Assembly: GCA_945876385.1 (NCBI GenBank)
Contig: CAMCNU010000001.1
Coordinates: forward strand, 1-64,000
Direction: 5' to 3'
DNA length: 64,000 nucleotides
From: an uncultured Veillonellaceae bacterium
Lineage (GTDB): Bacteria > Bacillota > Negativicutes > Veillonellales > Negativicoccaceae
Shown piece by piece: positions 36,648 to 45,021 of the stretch. The notes beneath the pieces were generated by a model, which had not been told where the DNA came from, made no database searches, and saw nothing but the letters and a program-made list of their open reading frames with translations. The stretch's first letter is position 1; each line of letters begins with the position of its first letter. Made by a program: the position numbers and the translations under genes.

Positions 36648-37310
36648 ATGATTCAGTTACGACGATTGGTGATGGCCGTGGCATTGCTGGCGATACCTTG
36701 CGGCGGTGCGATGGCGACATTTCATCCGGGAGACAGCGGAGAAGAGATACGGATTGTCCAGACACAATTGGGCGTCTTGGGGTATGAGGTCGAGGCGGAC
36801 GGTATTTACGGGCAGGCAACGGCGGGAGCCGTACGGGCGTTTCAGGAAGAACACGGCCTGGAGGCGGACGGGCTCATCGGTCCGATTACCTATCGTGCCT
36901 TAATCGGACGGGATATCCCCGTCAGTCGCGGAGATTTTTCGACGACATTGATTCGGCGCCTGGTGTCGATTGCACAGCAGTATGTCGGAGTGCCCTATGT
37001 GTACGGAGGAACAACCCCGAGCGGGTTTGACTGCTCCGGGTTTGTGCAGTTCGTAGCGAGTAATTCGGGGCTTTACGTGCCGCGGTCGGCGGATGAACAA
37101 TACCAAATGGGTCGCAGTGTAGCCGGTGATGATTTGCGACCGGGAGATTTTGTCTTTTTTTCCGATGACGGACACGGGATTTCGCATTCGGGGATTTATC
37201 TCGGTTACGGACGGTTTATCAGTGCGACCAGTAGTCGTGGCGTGGCGATTGACAGCCTGAGCGGCGATTATTGGGGAGACACATATATCGGCGCACGCCG
37301 GATGATTTAA
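36648..37310 (+). CDS. NlpC/P60 peptidoglycan endopeptidase with peptidoglycan-binding domain
   Basis: 220 residues. Signal peptide (LRRLVMAVALLAIPCGGAMA, cleavage near 23), a PG_binding_1 domain (DSGEEIRIVQTQLGVLGYEV to YRALIG, about 28-87), then an NlpC/P60 catalytic domain with Cys129 in GFDCSGFVQF and His180 in ISHSGIYLG. Exported hydrolase that cuts stem peptides during wall growth. The Shine-Dalgarno AAAGGAG (36637-36643) is only four bases from the ATG and directly joins the c-di-AMP riboswitch. A terminator follows. Confidence 0.93.
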   Translation: MIQLRRLVMAVALLAIPCGGAMATFHPGDSGEEIRIVQTQLGVLGYEVEADGIYGQATAGAVRAFQEEHGLEADGLIGPITYRALIGRDIPVSRGDFSTTLIRRLVSIAQQYVGVPYVYGGTTPSGFDCSGFVQFVASNSGLYVPRSADEQYQMGRSVAGDDLRPGDFVFFSDDGHGISHSGIYLGYGRFISATSSRGVAIDSLSGDYWGDTYIGARRMI

Positions 37311-37311
37311 C

Positions 37312-37333
37312 AAGAGGCGCAAGCCTCTTTTTT
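37312..37333 (+). terminator. Terminator after the NlpC/P60 gene
   Basis: 7-bp stem AAGAGGC with GCCTCTT, GCAA tetraloop, T-run 37328-37333. Confidence 0.9.
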
Positions 37334-37336
37334 CGT

Positions 37337-37358
37337 ATCGATAAAAATATGAATCGAT
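37337..37358 (+). promoter_or_regulatory. Paired ATCGAT sites before the metal transporter, candidate operator
   Basis: ATCGAT at 37337-37342 and again at 37353-37358, separated by an A+T-rich 10-mer and lying 19 bases before the transporter ATG. Could be a metalloregulator (Fur/Zur/MntR type) site overlapping the promoter; no clear -10/-35 pair could be fixed. Confidence 0.3.
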
Positions 37359-37376
37359 GCGCATGTGAGGAAAGCT

Positions 37377-38093
37377 ATGATTGCAGCGGAAGCATTGGGA
37401 TACCACTATGAGCGGGAGTGGATTTTTCGCGATGTAACATTTCGGATTGCGCGCGGCGAATTTACGGCGCTCATCGGTCCGAACGGCGCGGGTAAGAGTA
37501 CATTGCTCAAATTGTTGGGCGGTATTTACCTGCCGTCGGCGGGCAAGGTGCGTATTGACGATATGACGGTGGGCGCCGCGCAGCGCGCCGGAAAGATCGG
37601 ATATGTCCCGCAAAATTACAGTCAAAATACCGCGGCATTTCCCGCCAGCGTGGCCGAGGTGACGGCGCTGGGGCTGGTCACAAGTCGTCTTTCTCAGGCG
37701 GAACGGGAGCGGCGGGTCATGACGGTACTCACGGAAGTCGGGATGGAGGCGTACAGCCGATATCGTATCGGCGACCTGTCGGGCGGCCAGCAACAGCGGG
37801 TAATGATTGCGCAGGCCTTGGTCAAGCAGCCGAGCGTGCTATTGCTTGACGAGCCGACGAGCGGGATTGATTACACGACCGGGAGTGAATTGATGAAGTT
37901 ACTGCGCTTCCATAATCAGCGCGACAATATTACCGTGGTGATGGTCTCGCATGACCTGGAGCGGGCGTTGCCCTGTGCGGATCGGGTCTTGTGTCTGAAT
38001 CGGGAGCTGTGCTATGACGGTCGGCCGGACGGATTTTATCAAGCGCATGAATACGGGCGGCATTTGTTTTACGGAAAGCGAGGGACGCCGTGA
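37377..38093 (+). CDS. Metal ABC transporter ATP-binding protein (ZnuC/MntB-like)
   Basis: 238 residues from ATG 37377. ABC ATPase with Walker A GPNGAGKST (34-42), Q-loop VPQNYSQN, signature LSGGQQQRV, Walker B LLLDEPTSGID, and H-loop VSHDLE. Sequence type and the partner permease place it in the zinc/manganese uptake family. Overlaps the permease start (TGATG). No substrate-binding protein gene is adjacent. Confidence 0.88.
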   Translation: MIAAEALGYHYEREWIFRDVTFRIARGEFTALIGPNGAGKSTLLKLLGGIYLPSAGKVRIDDMTVGAAQRAGKIGYVPQNYSQNTAAFPASVAEVTALGLVTSRLSQAERERRVMTVLTEVGMEAYSRYRIGDLSGGQQQRVMIAQALVKQPSVLLLDEPTSGIDYTTGSELMKLLRFHNQRDNITVVMVSHDLERALPCADRVLCLNRELCYDGRPDGFYQAHEYGRHLFYGKRGTP

Positions 38094-38923
38094 TGGAGAT
38101 GTGGCAGTACGAGTTTATGCGGCGTGCGCTCGCAGCAGGGCTGATGATTGCGTGGCTGTGCCCCCTGGTCGGCATGCTGGTAGTGGTTCGGCGGCAAGCG
38201 CTGTTGGGCGACGGATTGGGGCATATCGCCTTTGCAGGGGTGACCGCATCGTCGTGGTGGGGGATATATCCGCCGCTCGGCGCGATGCTGATTACTTTGC
38301 TGGCGGCACTCGGTATTGAAAAAGTCCGCCGGCGGCATCGGCATTACAGTGATATGGGATTGGCGCTTTTCTTTTATGCGGGCTTGGCGGCGGCGATTGT
38401 ATTTGCATCGCTGGGCAATGTATCCAATGTAGGGATTATGGGATTCCTGTTCGGCAGTATTTTGACCGTGACGGAGACGGAGCTGGTCGGGATGGGTGCG
38501 GTCAGCGCATTGGTGACAGTGTTGCTTTGGTATTGGCGCCGCGACTTGGTCGCGCTGGCTTTCGATGAGGCGATTGCCCGGGTCAACGGGGTACGGGTCG
38601 ATGTCTTGCAGACGATATTTGCGCTGCTGGTGGCCGGAGTGGTCGTGCTGGGGATGACCGTGGTGGGTATCCTCTTGGTCAGTGCGTTGATGATTGTACC
38701 CGTGGCGGCCGCGCATTTATGGCAACAAAGTTTTGTGCGGACGACGGGCGTGGCAGTCGGCTATTCCCTGCTGTCGGTATACAGCGGGTTGGTGTTGAGT
38801 TATCAGTACGATTTGGCGCCGGGCGGCACGATCGTGTTGGCCGGTTTGGCGGCGTATGTATTGACGTGGTGGGCGGTGACGGCGATTCGCCGCTGTGCGG
38901 GACGTACGGACAGGAGGGCGTAA
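38093..38923 (+). CDS. Metal ABC transporter permease (ZnuB/MntC-like)
   Basis: 276 residues. Seven to eight membrane helices. ABC-3 family signature regions include RRQALLGDGLGHIAFAGV near the N-terminus, VSNVGIMGFLFGSIL, FDEAIARVNGVRV (contact with the ATPase) and GILLVSALMIVPVAAA. Imports Zn, Mn or Fe with the preceding ATPase and an external binding protein encoded elsewhere. GGGACG lies before ATG 38093; translation is probably coupled. Confidence 0.9.
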   Translation: MEMWQYEFMRRALAAGLMIAWLCPLVGMLVVVRRQALLGDGLGHIAFAGVTASSWWGIYPPLGAMLITLLAALGIEKVRRRHRHYSDMGLALFFYAGLAAAIVFASLGNVSNVGIMGFLFGSILTVTETELVGMGAVSALVTVLLWYWRRDLVALAFDEAIARVNGVRVDVLQTIFALLVAGVVVLGMTVVGILLVSALMIVPVAAAHLWQQSFVRTTGVAVGYSLLSVYSGLVLSYQYDLAPGGTIVLAGLAAYVLTWWAVTAIRRCAGRTDRRA

Positions 38924-38924
38924 G

Positions 38925-39713
38925 ATGCGGATTGCGATGATGCAAATGGAAGTGGTGGCGGGCGACGTACGAAAGAATACGGAGCATGCGTTCGCGTTGC
39001 TCGAAGAAGCGGCACCGCAGGCGGATTTGTTGGTCTTGCCGGAAATGTGGACGGTGGGCTATGATTTTCGCCGCTTGGACGAGCAAGCGAACACACCGGG
39101 AGACGCACTGTTGACCGCGTTGGCACAATGGGCACAAAAGCAGGGAAAGTATCTCCTCGCGGGGAGCTTGCCGACGCGGGAGAAGGGGCGGCTGTACAAC
39201 CGCTCGTACGTGTACGGACCGCAGGGAGAAATCGCCTCGTACGATAAGTTGCATCTTTTCAGTCTGCTGTCCGAGCCGCGGCGATTTACCGCGGGCAATC
39301 GGCTGACGCTGGCCGAGGTCGGGGATGTGACGGTCGGGTGCAGTATCTGCTACGATGTGCGGTTTCCGGAAATGTACCGACGGTTGTCGATGGACGGTGC
39401 GACATTGGTCGCGATTCCCGCCGAGTGGCCGACCTCACGCTTGGAGGCGTGGCGGTGCCTGGTGCGGGCGCGGGCGATGGAAAATCAAATCTATATTTGT
39501 GCGGTCAATGCCGTGGGCTGTTACCGCGACAATGTGTTTGCGGGGCACTCCTGCCTGGTGGCGCCCGACGGCACATATGTCGCCTTGGCGGGAACGGAAG
39601 AAACGATTATCTACGGGACGTATGAGCCGCAAGCGGTGGCAACGACACGGGAGCGGATGAGTGTCTGGCAGGATCGGCGGCCGGATATTTACGGGGCGGA
39701 TACCGAAGCATGA
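38925..39713 (+). CDS. Carbon-nitrogen hydrolase (nitrilase superfamily, omega-amidase-like)
   Basis: 262 residues. The catalytic triad is visible: Glu40 (LPEMWTVGY), Lys108 (YDKLHLF) and Cys142 (CSICYDVRFPEMYR). IPAEWPTSRLEAWRCLVRARAMEN and the NAVG region match the Nit2/YafV omega-amidase type, which removes ammonia from alpha-ketoglutaramate-like compounds; the exact substrate is uncertain. AGGAGGG precedes ATG 38925, one base after the permease stop, so probably co-transcribed with the transporter. Confidence 0.9.
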   Translation: MRIAMMQMEVVAGDVRKNTEHAFALLEEAAPQADLLVLPEMWTVGYDFRRLDEQANTPGDALLTALAQWAQKQGKYLLAGSLPTREKGRLYNRSYVYGPQGEIASYDKLHLFSLLSEPRRFTAGNRLTLAEVGDVTVGCSICYDVRFPEMYRRLSMDGATLVAIPAEWPTSRLEAWRCLVRARAMENQIYICAVNAVGCYRDNVFAGHSCLVAPDGTYVALAGTEETIIYGTYEPQAVATTRERMSVWQDRRPDIYGADTEA

Positions 39714-39733
39714 TATTCGCCGGTTGGCGGATG

Positions 39734-39742
39734 TGATATAAT
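39734..39742 (+). promoter_or_regulatory. Extended -10 promoter of alaS operon
   Basis: TGATATAAT (-10 at 39737-39742), 31 bases before alaS. No strong -35; no T-box leader fits in the short space. Confidence 0.65.
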
Positions 39743-39773
39743 GGAGTGAACATAAATATAAGGGGGACAGACG

Positions 39774-42380
39774 ATGAAAGGCAATGAAATTCGCCGCCGC
39801 TTTTTGACGTTTTTTGAAGATAAAGGACATCTACGCTTGGACAGTTTTCCGTTGATTCCGAAAGACGATCCGAGCTTATTGCTGATCGGTGCCGGAATGG
39901 CGCCGCTGAAGCCGTATTTTACAGGAAAGGTGACACCGCCGTGCCCGCGCGTGACGACATGCCAAAAATGCATGCGTACGGGGGATTTGGAAAATGTCGG
40001 ACGGACGGCGCGGCATCATACTTTTTTTGAGATGCTGGGGAATTTTTCCTTCGGAGATTATTTTAAGAAAGACGCGATTCATTGGGCGTGGGAATTTTTG
40101 ACCGAGCAGTTGGCGTTGGAGCCGGAGCGCCTCTATGTGACGATTCACCCCGATGACGAAGAAGCGTACGCCATCTGGCATGACGAAGTCGGCGTGCCGG
40201 CAGAGCGTATTTATAAGTTGGATGATAATTTTTGGGAAATCGGTGAAGGTCCGTGCGGCCCGTGCAGTGAGATTTTCTACGACCAAGGCGAAGCGTTCGG
40301 TACGGACGAGGAAAACCGAATGGGCGGTGAAGGGGACCGCTTTTTGGAAATCTGGAACTTGGTATTTTCGCAATATAATCGCACGGCCGACGGCAAGTAT
40401 GAGCCGCTGGCCCATAAAAATATTGATACCGGTGCCGGTCTGGAACGGTTGGCGGCGGTACTGCAGCACAAGAAAAACAATTTTGAAACGGATTTGATTT
40501 ATCCCTTAATTGAGCAGGCGGCCGCACTGGCCGGGGTGCGCTACGGCGAAAGTGAAGTGACGGATGTCGCGCTCAAGGTTATCGCCGACCATGCACGGGC
40601 GACGACCGTGTTGATCGGTGACGGCGTGTTGCCCTCCAACGAGGGGCGCGGTTATGTATTGCGACGGATTATCCGCCGGGCGGTCCGTAAGGCCAAGATG
40701 CTCGGTATTACGCAGCCTTTTATGGCACAGATGGTGGATACGGTCATTGATTTGCTCGGCGAAGGTATTACCGACTTGCCGGGTAAGCGCGATTTTATCA
40801 AAACCAATGCGGCGACCGAGGAAGCCCGTTTCCAGCGGACGTTGGATCAGGGCTTGCTGTTGTTGCAGGAGCGGCTGGATGAGTTGGCGCAGCAGGGAGT
40901 ACGTGTGCTGGACGGCAGCGATGTGTTCAAGCTGTATGACACGTACGGTTTCCCGTGGGAGTTGACGGAAGAAATCGCCGCCGAAGCGGGAGTGAAAATC
41001 GACCAAGACGGATTTGTCCGCGCGATGAACGAGCAGCGGGAACGTGCCCGTGAAGCGCGTGAAAAACGCGATGCCAAAGTCGTGACGCCGGATACGACCG
41101 GTCTTGCCGGCGCCGGTCGGGTATACGACGAAGCGGTACGGGACACGACGATTATCATGCTCGGTCGTGACGGACAGGAAATCGATACGGCGGAAGACGG
41201 TGATGAGGTCATCGCGATTTTGGCGGCCAGCCCGTTCCATGCGGAAGGCGGCGGCCAGCTGGGCGATGTCGGCTGCTTGCGCGGTGCGAACGGGACGATG
41301 AACGTAACGGATACGAAACGCAACCCCGACGGGACGATTTACCTGACGGGGCAAGTGGAAGCCGGTTTGTTACAAAAAGGCGACGCCGTGTCGGCCGAAC
41401 CGGACACGGAGCGGCGGCATGATATGGCGCGCAATCATACGGGGACGCACTTGTTGCAGGCGGCGTTGCAGCATGTGGTCGGGGCGCATGTCACACAGGC
41501 GGGCTCGGTGGTGATGCCGGATCGGTTGCGGTTTGACTTTACCCATGCGCAACCGCTGACAGAAGAACAACTGGACCGAGTGGAAGCTTACGTCAATGAA
41601 GTGATTTGGCGGGGGATTCCGACGGTGATTGAAGAGATGCCGATTGCGCGTGCCAAGGAAATGGGCGCGATGGCACTGTTCGGTGAAAAATACGGTGATG
41701 TCGTCCGCGTGGTACAAGTGCCGCAGGTCAGTATCGAGTTGTGCGGCGGCAGTCATGTGGCCAATACGGGTGAAATCGGTTTGTTCCGGATTGTGTCCGA
41801 AAGCGGCATCGGTTCGGGGATTCGCCGTATCGAAGCGGTGACCGGACGCGGGGCCTATGCACAGGTAAAAGCGGAAGCCGGTACCCTTGCCGCGCTGGCG
41901 ACGTTACTCAAGGCGACGCCGACGACGGCAGTCGAACGGCTGGAGCATACGCTGGCCGACAAAAAAAGTATGGAGAAAGAAATTGCTGCCTTGCATCGTG
42001 ACCAAAGTAAGCAGGTCATCACTGCATTGGTCGCGGCGGCGACGACAATCGGCGGGTTGCAGATTGTGTGCGGTGAAGTGCCGGCGGCGGATATGAATGA
42101 ATTACGGGAAATCGGTGACATGCTGAAAACCCGTCCCGATGTGGATGCGCTGCTCATCGGCGCAGTACATGACGGCAAGGTCAGTCTGCTGGCGACGGCG
42201 AATGCGGCGGCAGTGGCGGCCGGCATGCATGCCGGGCAAGTCGTCAAGGCGGCAGCGACAGCTTGCGGCGGCGGCGGCGGCGGGCGGCCCGATATGGCGC
42301 AGGCGGGCGGTAAAGACCCGTCCCGACTGGGCGCGGCATTGGCGGCCGGAATGGATGCTGTCAAGGCAGCCGTATCCTGA
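39774..42380 (+). CDS. alaS: Alanyl-tRNA synthetase
   Basis: 868 residues. Class II core (EIRRRFLTFFEDKGH, RTARHHTFFEMLGNFSFGDYFK, GAGLERLAAVLQ), tRNA-recognition middle, editing domain with zinc ligands (NHTGTHLLQAAL and CGGSHVANTGEIG), and the C-terminal DHHA1 domain ending in the Gly-rich ACGGGGGGRPDMAQAGG. GGGGGA lies upstream of the ATG. Starts the alaS-ireB-ruvX-DUF1292 cluster. Confidence 0.98.
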   Translation: MKGNEIRRRFLTFFEDKGHLRLDSFPLIPKDDPSLLLIGAGMAPLKPYFTGKVTPPCPRVTTCQKCMRTGDLENVGRTARHHTFFEMLGNFSFGDYFKKDAIHWAWEFLTEQLALEPERLYVTIHPDDEEAYAIWHDEVGVPAERIYKLDDNFWEIGEGPCGPCSEIFYDQGEAFGTDEENRMGGEGDRFLEIWNLVFSQYNRTADGKYEPLAHKNIDTGAGLERLAAVLQHKKNNFETDLIYPLIEQAAALAGVRYGESEVTDVALKVIADHARATTVLIGDGVLPSNEGRGYVLRRIIRRAVRKAKMLGITQPFMAQMVDTVIDLLGEGITDLPGKRDFIKTNAATEEARFQRTLDQGLLLLQERLDELAQQGVRVLDGSDVFKLYDTYGFPWELTEEIAAEAGVKIDQDGFVRAMNEQRERAREAREKRDAKVVTPDTTGLAGAGRVYDEAVRDTTIIMLGRDGQEIDTAEDGDEVIAILAASPFHAEGGGQLGDVGCLRGANGTMNVTDTKRNPDGTIYLTGQVEAGLLQKGDAVSAEPDTERRHDMARNHTGTHLLQAALQHVVGAHVTQAGSVVMPDRLRFDFTHAQPLTEEQLDRVEAYVNEVIWRGIPTVIEEMPIARAKEMGAMALFGEKYGDVVRVVQVPQVSIELCGGSHVANTGEIGLFRIVSESGIGSGIRRIEAVTGRGAYAQVKAEAGTLAALATLLKATPTTAVERLEHTLADKKSMEKEIAALHRDQSKQVITALVAAATTIGGLQIVCGEVPAADMNELREIGDMLKTRPDVDALLIGAVHDGKVSLLATANAAAVAAGMHAGQVVKAAATACGGGGGGRPDMAQAGGKDPSRLGAALAAGMDAVKAAVS

Positions 42381-42394
42381 GAGGAGGAAAACAG

Positions 42395-42655
42395 ATGTCG
42401 GTGCATGATGAAACGAAATTTTTCAAACCGATTCAACGTACGGATTCCGAAGTATCCGTGATGTTGCGGGAAGTCATTGCGGCAATGCGCGAAAAAGGAC
42501 ACGATCCCGTCGTCCAACTGGCAGGATATTTGTTATCGGGAGATCCCACTTATATTACGGCGCATCGTGAAGCGCGTAACCTGATACGCGGTTTTGAAAA
42601 AGACCGGATTTTGGAAAGCTTGATTGCCAGCTATGTCGATTCGCATCAATTATGA
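42395..42655 (+). CDS. ireB: IreB-family regulatory phosphoprotein (UPF0297)
   Basis: 86 residues. DETKFFKP..., VSVMLREVIAAMREKGHDPV, LAGYLLSGDPTYITAHREARNLI and ESLIASYV are nearly invariant in this family. IreB is a small substrate of a Ser/Thr kinase-phosphatase pair controlling envelope stress in Enterococcus; function elsewhere is inferred. GAGGAGG before the ATG; ATGA overlap with ruvX. Confidence 0.95.
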   Translation: MSVHDETKFFKPIQRTDSEVSVMLREVIAAMREKGHDPVVQLAGYLLSGDPTYITAHREARNLIRGFEKDRILESLIASYVDSHQL

Positions 42656-43065
42656 GTCGGATATTGGGGTTGGACGTCGGTGAGCGGCGCACGGGCATTG
42701 CCGTCAGCGATCCCTTCGGCTGGACGGCGCAGGGCGTGGAGGTATGGAAGTCCGTCTCACGCGAAGCGGATATCGAGCGGATTGTGCATTGGGCGCAGGA
42801 ATATGATGCAGCGACAGTAGTCATCGGCTTGCCGCTCAATATGGACGGGAGCAGAGGGCCGCGGGCGCAATGGATGGAAGCGTTTGCACAGGAACTGGGC
42901 GAGCGCTTGCCGGACAGAGAAATCGTACTGCATGACGAACGCCTGTCTACGGTACAGGCGGAGCGCAGTCTGATTGCGGGCGGTGTGCGGCGTGCCAAAC
43001 GTCGTACGGTAATTGACAAGATGGCGGCTGTCGTGATATTACAGAGCTATCTGGATGCGCGGTGA
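42652..43065 (+). CDS. ruvX: Putative pre-16S rRNA nuclease / Holliday-junction-resolvase-like YqgF
   Basis: 137 residues. RNase H fold with GLDVGERRTGIAVSD at the N-terminus, VIGLPLNMDGSRGPRA, and HDERLSTVQAER with catalytic acids. Needed for 5'-end maturation of 16S rRNA in studied bacteria; earlier annotated as a resolvase. Conserved position between ireB and DUF1292. Confidence 0.95.
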   Translation: MSRILGLDVGERRTGIAVSDPFGWTAQGVEVWKSVSREADIERIVHWAQEYDAATVVIGLPLNMDGSRGPRAQWMEAFAQELGERLPDREIVLHDERLSTVQAERSLIAGGVRRAKRRTVIDKMAAVVILQSYLDAR

Positions 43066-43084
43066 GCGTAGAGGAGGAGTCGAT

Positions 43085-43375
43085 ATGGCGGAAGATACAA
43101 AAAGCACGGCGGAAGAAGAAGTCATCGTGGTACTGATTGAAGGGCCGAACGGAGAAGAAGAATATTACGCACAAGATGTCATCATCCCGTATGAGGGCAA
43201 AGAATTTGCGATTTTGGTGTCGGTCGATGAGGACGACTCCGACGCGGAGCCGGAAATCATTGTGGCGCGGATGGATCAGGACGATGACGGTGAAATCGTA
43301 TATGTCTCGCCGGAAGAGGACGAATTTACGGCAGTAGAAAAATTGTATAACGAAATGTTTGCCGAAGAAGAATAA
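43085..43375 (+). CDS. DUF1292 protein (YrzB-like)
   Basis: 96 residues from ATG 43085 after GGAGGAG. Very acidic; IVVLIEGPNGEEEYYAQDVI, YEGKEFAILVSV, EIIVARM and EIVYVSPEEDEF match the family pattern. Function unknown; always found with alaS/ireB/ruvX in Firmicutes. Followed by a terminator. Confidence 0.9.
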   Translation: MAEDTKSTAEEEVIVVLIEGPNGEEEYYAQDVIIPYEGKEFAILVSVDEDDSDAEPEIIVARMDQDDDGEIVYVSPEEDEFTAVEKLYNEMFAEEE

Positions 43376-43380
43376 GGACG

Positions 43381-43418
43381 ACGGTGCCGGCGGGAAATGA
43401 TTCCGCGGCACCGTTTTT
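43381..43418 (+). terminator. Terminator after the DUF1292 gene
   Basis: 9-bp GC-rich stem (43381-43389 with 43406-43414), inner pairing, T-run to 43418. Confidence 0.9.
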
Positions 43419-43447
43419 GTATGGACTGAAATCGCGCGGGGCGGGTG

Positions 43448-43456
43448 TGATATAAT
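43448..43456 (+). promoter_or_regulatory. Extended -10 promoter of the solute-binding-protein gene
   Basis: TGATATAAT (-10 at 43451-43456), 17 bases before the ATG. No strong -35. Confidence 0.65.
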
Positions 43457-43473
43457 AAATCCGAGGTGAGCGG

Positions 43474-44532
43474 ATGCGCAGATGGATTCCCATCTTGCTG
43501 ATCGGGGTGGCGGTGTTGATGTTGGCATCGTGGAACAGCGAGAGAAAACAAGTAGCGGAAACGCAGCCGAGTGTGACACCTACACAGACATTGGTCGTGT
43601 ACACGGACATGTCACACGATATGGCGGAAACAATCAGTCATGCCTATTTGGAAAAGTCAGGCGTGCGTTTGGAAATGCACCCGATGCCGATTGATCGAAT
43701 CGTCGCCTATCTGATGGACAGCGAGGCATTGCGTGTCAATGCGGAGGATGCACAGGCAGTCGATTTGGTCTGGGGCAGCGAGATGTTGTTGCGCCGGTTG
43801 GAGGAGCAGCATCTTTTGCGTGCGTATACCTCGGAGCATACGGATATCGTCGATGCCCGTTTCAAAAATGAGGACGGGTTTTGGGTCGGTACATGGTATG
43901 TGCCGTTGGTGTTGGCGGTACGGGAAGAGTATTATCGTGAGTACGGCGAAGACTTGCGGACGTGGACGGACTTGACAGATAATCCGACGGTACGGTTGGC
44001 GATGACGGATTTTATGGCGGCGGATATGACGGCCGAGCTGTTGTATTCCATGGTGGAGATGTACGGTGAGGAGCGCGCCTTTGACCGTTTACGCGACTGG
44101 CATCGACACATGGCACAGTATGCCAAGTACCTGACGACACCGGTGCGTATGCTGGCACTGCAAAAAGCGGATGTCGCGATTGCGGACGCGGAGAGCGTAC
44201 GGACCGCGATTGCCGACAATCTGCCCGTGCGCATGGTCTATCCGCAGGACGGTACGGCGTATTACTTGTACGGCATGGGGATTCCGCGGGAAGCGGCGCA
44301 TGTGCAGGAAGCGCAAGAGTGTGTAGATCGGGTACTGTCCGGTTGCTTGTTCGGGTCATTACAGCATCAGCGCTATTATTTTTACTATACAGGCTATCCC
44401 GGGGTGCAAGTCGTGGATGCACATCGCGAAGAGCCGGTGTTGTGGCCGACCACCAAACACTATACGGAGGAGGGCAAACAGGCCTTGCGCTCGCGCTGGT
44501 TACGGCAAGTGCGGTTTGCGGAAGAAGAATGA
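43474..44532 (+). CDS. Orphan extracellular solute-binding protein (Fe3+/spermidine type)
   Basis: 352 residues. N-terminal hydrophobic segment (WIPILLIGVAVLMLASW) without a lipobox cysteine, so an uncleaved anchor or signal peptide. It continues as a class II periplasmic binding protein: LVVYTDMSHDMAETISHAYLEKSGV, VDLVWGSEMLLRRLEE, FWVGTWYVPLVLAV, and PREAAHVQEAQECVDRVLSG. Closest in pattern to Fe3+ (FutA/FbpA-like) receptors. No permease or ATPase is adjacent; it has its own promoter and overlaps cinA by four bases, so it heads a transcript entering cinA-recA. Partner transporter unknown. Confidence 0.8.
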   Translation: MRRWIPILLIGVAVLMLASWNSERKQVAETQPSVTPTQTLVVYTDMSHDMAETISHAYLEKSGVRLEMHPMPIDRIVAYLMDSEALRVNAEDAQAVDLVWGSEMLLRRLEEQHLLRAYTSEHTDIVDARFKNEDGFWVGTWYVPLVLAVREEYYREYGEDLRTWTDLTDNPTVRLAMTDFMAADMTAELLYSMVEMYGEERAFDRLRDWHRHMAQYAKYLTTPVRMLALQKADVAIADAESVRTAIADNLPVRMVYPQDGTAYYLYGMGIPREAAHVQEAQECVDRVLSGCLFGSLQHQRYYFYYTGYPGVQVVDAHREEPVLWPTTKHYTEEGKQALRSRWLRQVRFAEEE

Positions 44533-45020
44533 AAGAGGAACGGCAGGGACAAGTATACAGGCCTCCGGCAAGCTTGAACGCCGGAGAGACAATCGCGGTG
44601 GCCGAGTCGTGTACCGGCGGGATGATTGCCGCGCGGCTGACGGAGGCGCCGGGGGCGTCAGCGTATTTTGCGGGCGGTGCGGTGACGTATACAGACGCTG
44701 TCAAAACACGGGTGTTGGGAGTGCCCGCCGCGATGCTGAGGATGTACGGCGCCGTCAGTGAGCCGGTGGCACGGGCGATGGCGGAAGGCGTATTGCGTGT
44801 ATATCAAGCGACATGGGCGATGGCGACGACGGGATTTGCCGGTCCCGGCGGGGGCAACGCGGCAGAGCCGGTCGGTACGGTCTATATTGCGACGGGGCGT
44901 GCGGGCGAGATAGCGGTACGGCGGTATGTGTTTGCCGGCAATCGGGAAGATGTGCGCCGCCAAGCGGTAGAAGCGGCGTGGATACAATTGGAGCGACATT
45001 GGACGGTCAAGGAGGAGTAA
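44529..45020 (+). CDS. pncC: CinA C-terminal domain, nicotinamide-nucleotide amidohydrolase (PncC)
   Basis: 163 residues from ATG 44529 (overlapping the previous stop). Only the amidohydrolase domain is present: [25 protein letters not shown]-like [20 protein letters not shown]-like [24 protein letters not shown] and PVGTVYIA. It deamidates NMN in the pyridine nucleotide salvage cycle. The MoaB-like N-terminal domain of full CinA is missing, which is common. Sits before recA as in many Firmicutes. Confidence 0.92.
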   Translation: MKEERQGQVYRPPASLNAGETIAVAESCTGGMIAARLTEAPGASAYFAGGAVTYTDAVKTRVLGVPAAMLRMYGAVSEPVARAMAEGVLRVYQATWAMATTGFAGPGGGNAAEPVGTVYIATGRAGEIAVRRYVFAGNREDVRRQAVEAAWIQLERHWTVKEE

Positions 45021-45021
45021 G

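Noticed and set aside
40506-41354. 282-residue minus-strand frame opposite alaS
   Set aside because: Shadow of alaS with no independent support.
42244-42300. GGC repeat-like run near the alaS 3' end
   Set aside because: Encodes the normal Gly-rich motif of the AlaS C-terminal domain, not a tandem repeat element.
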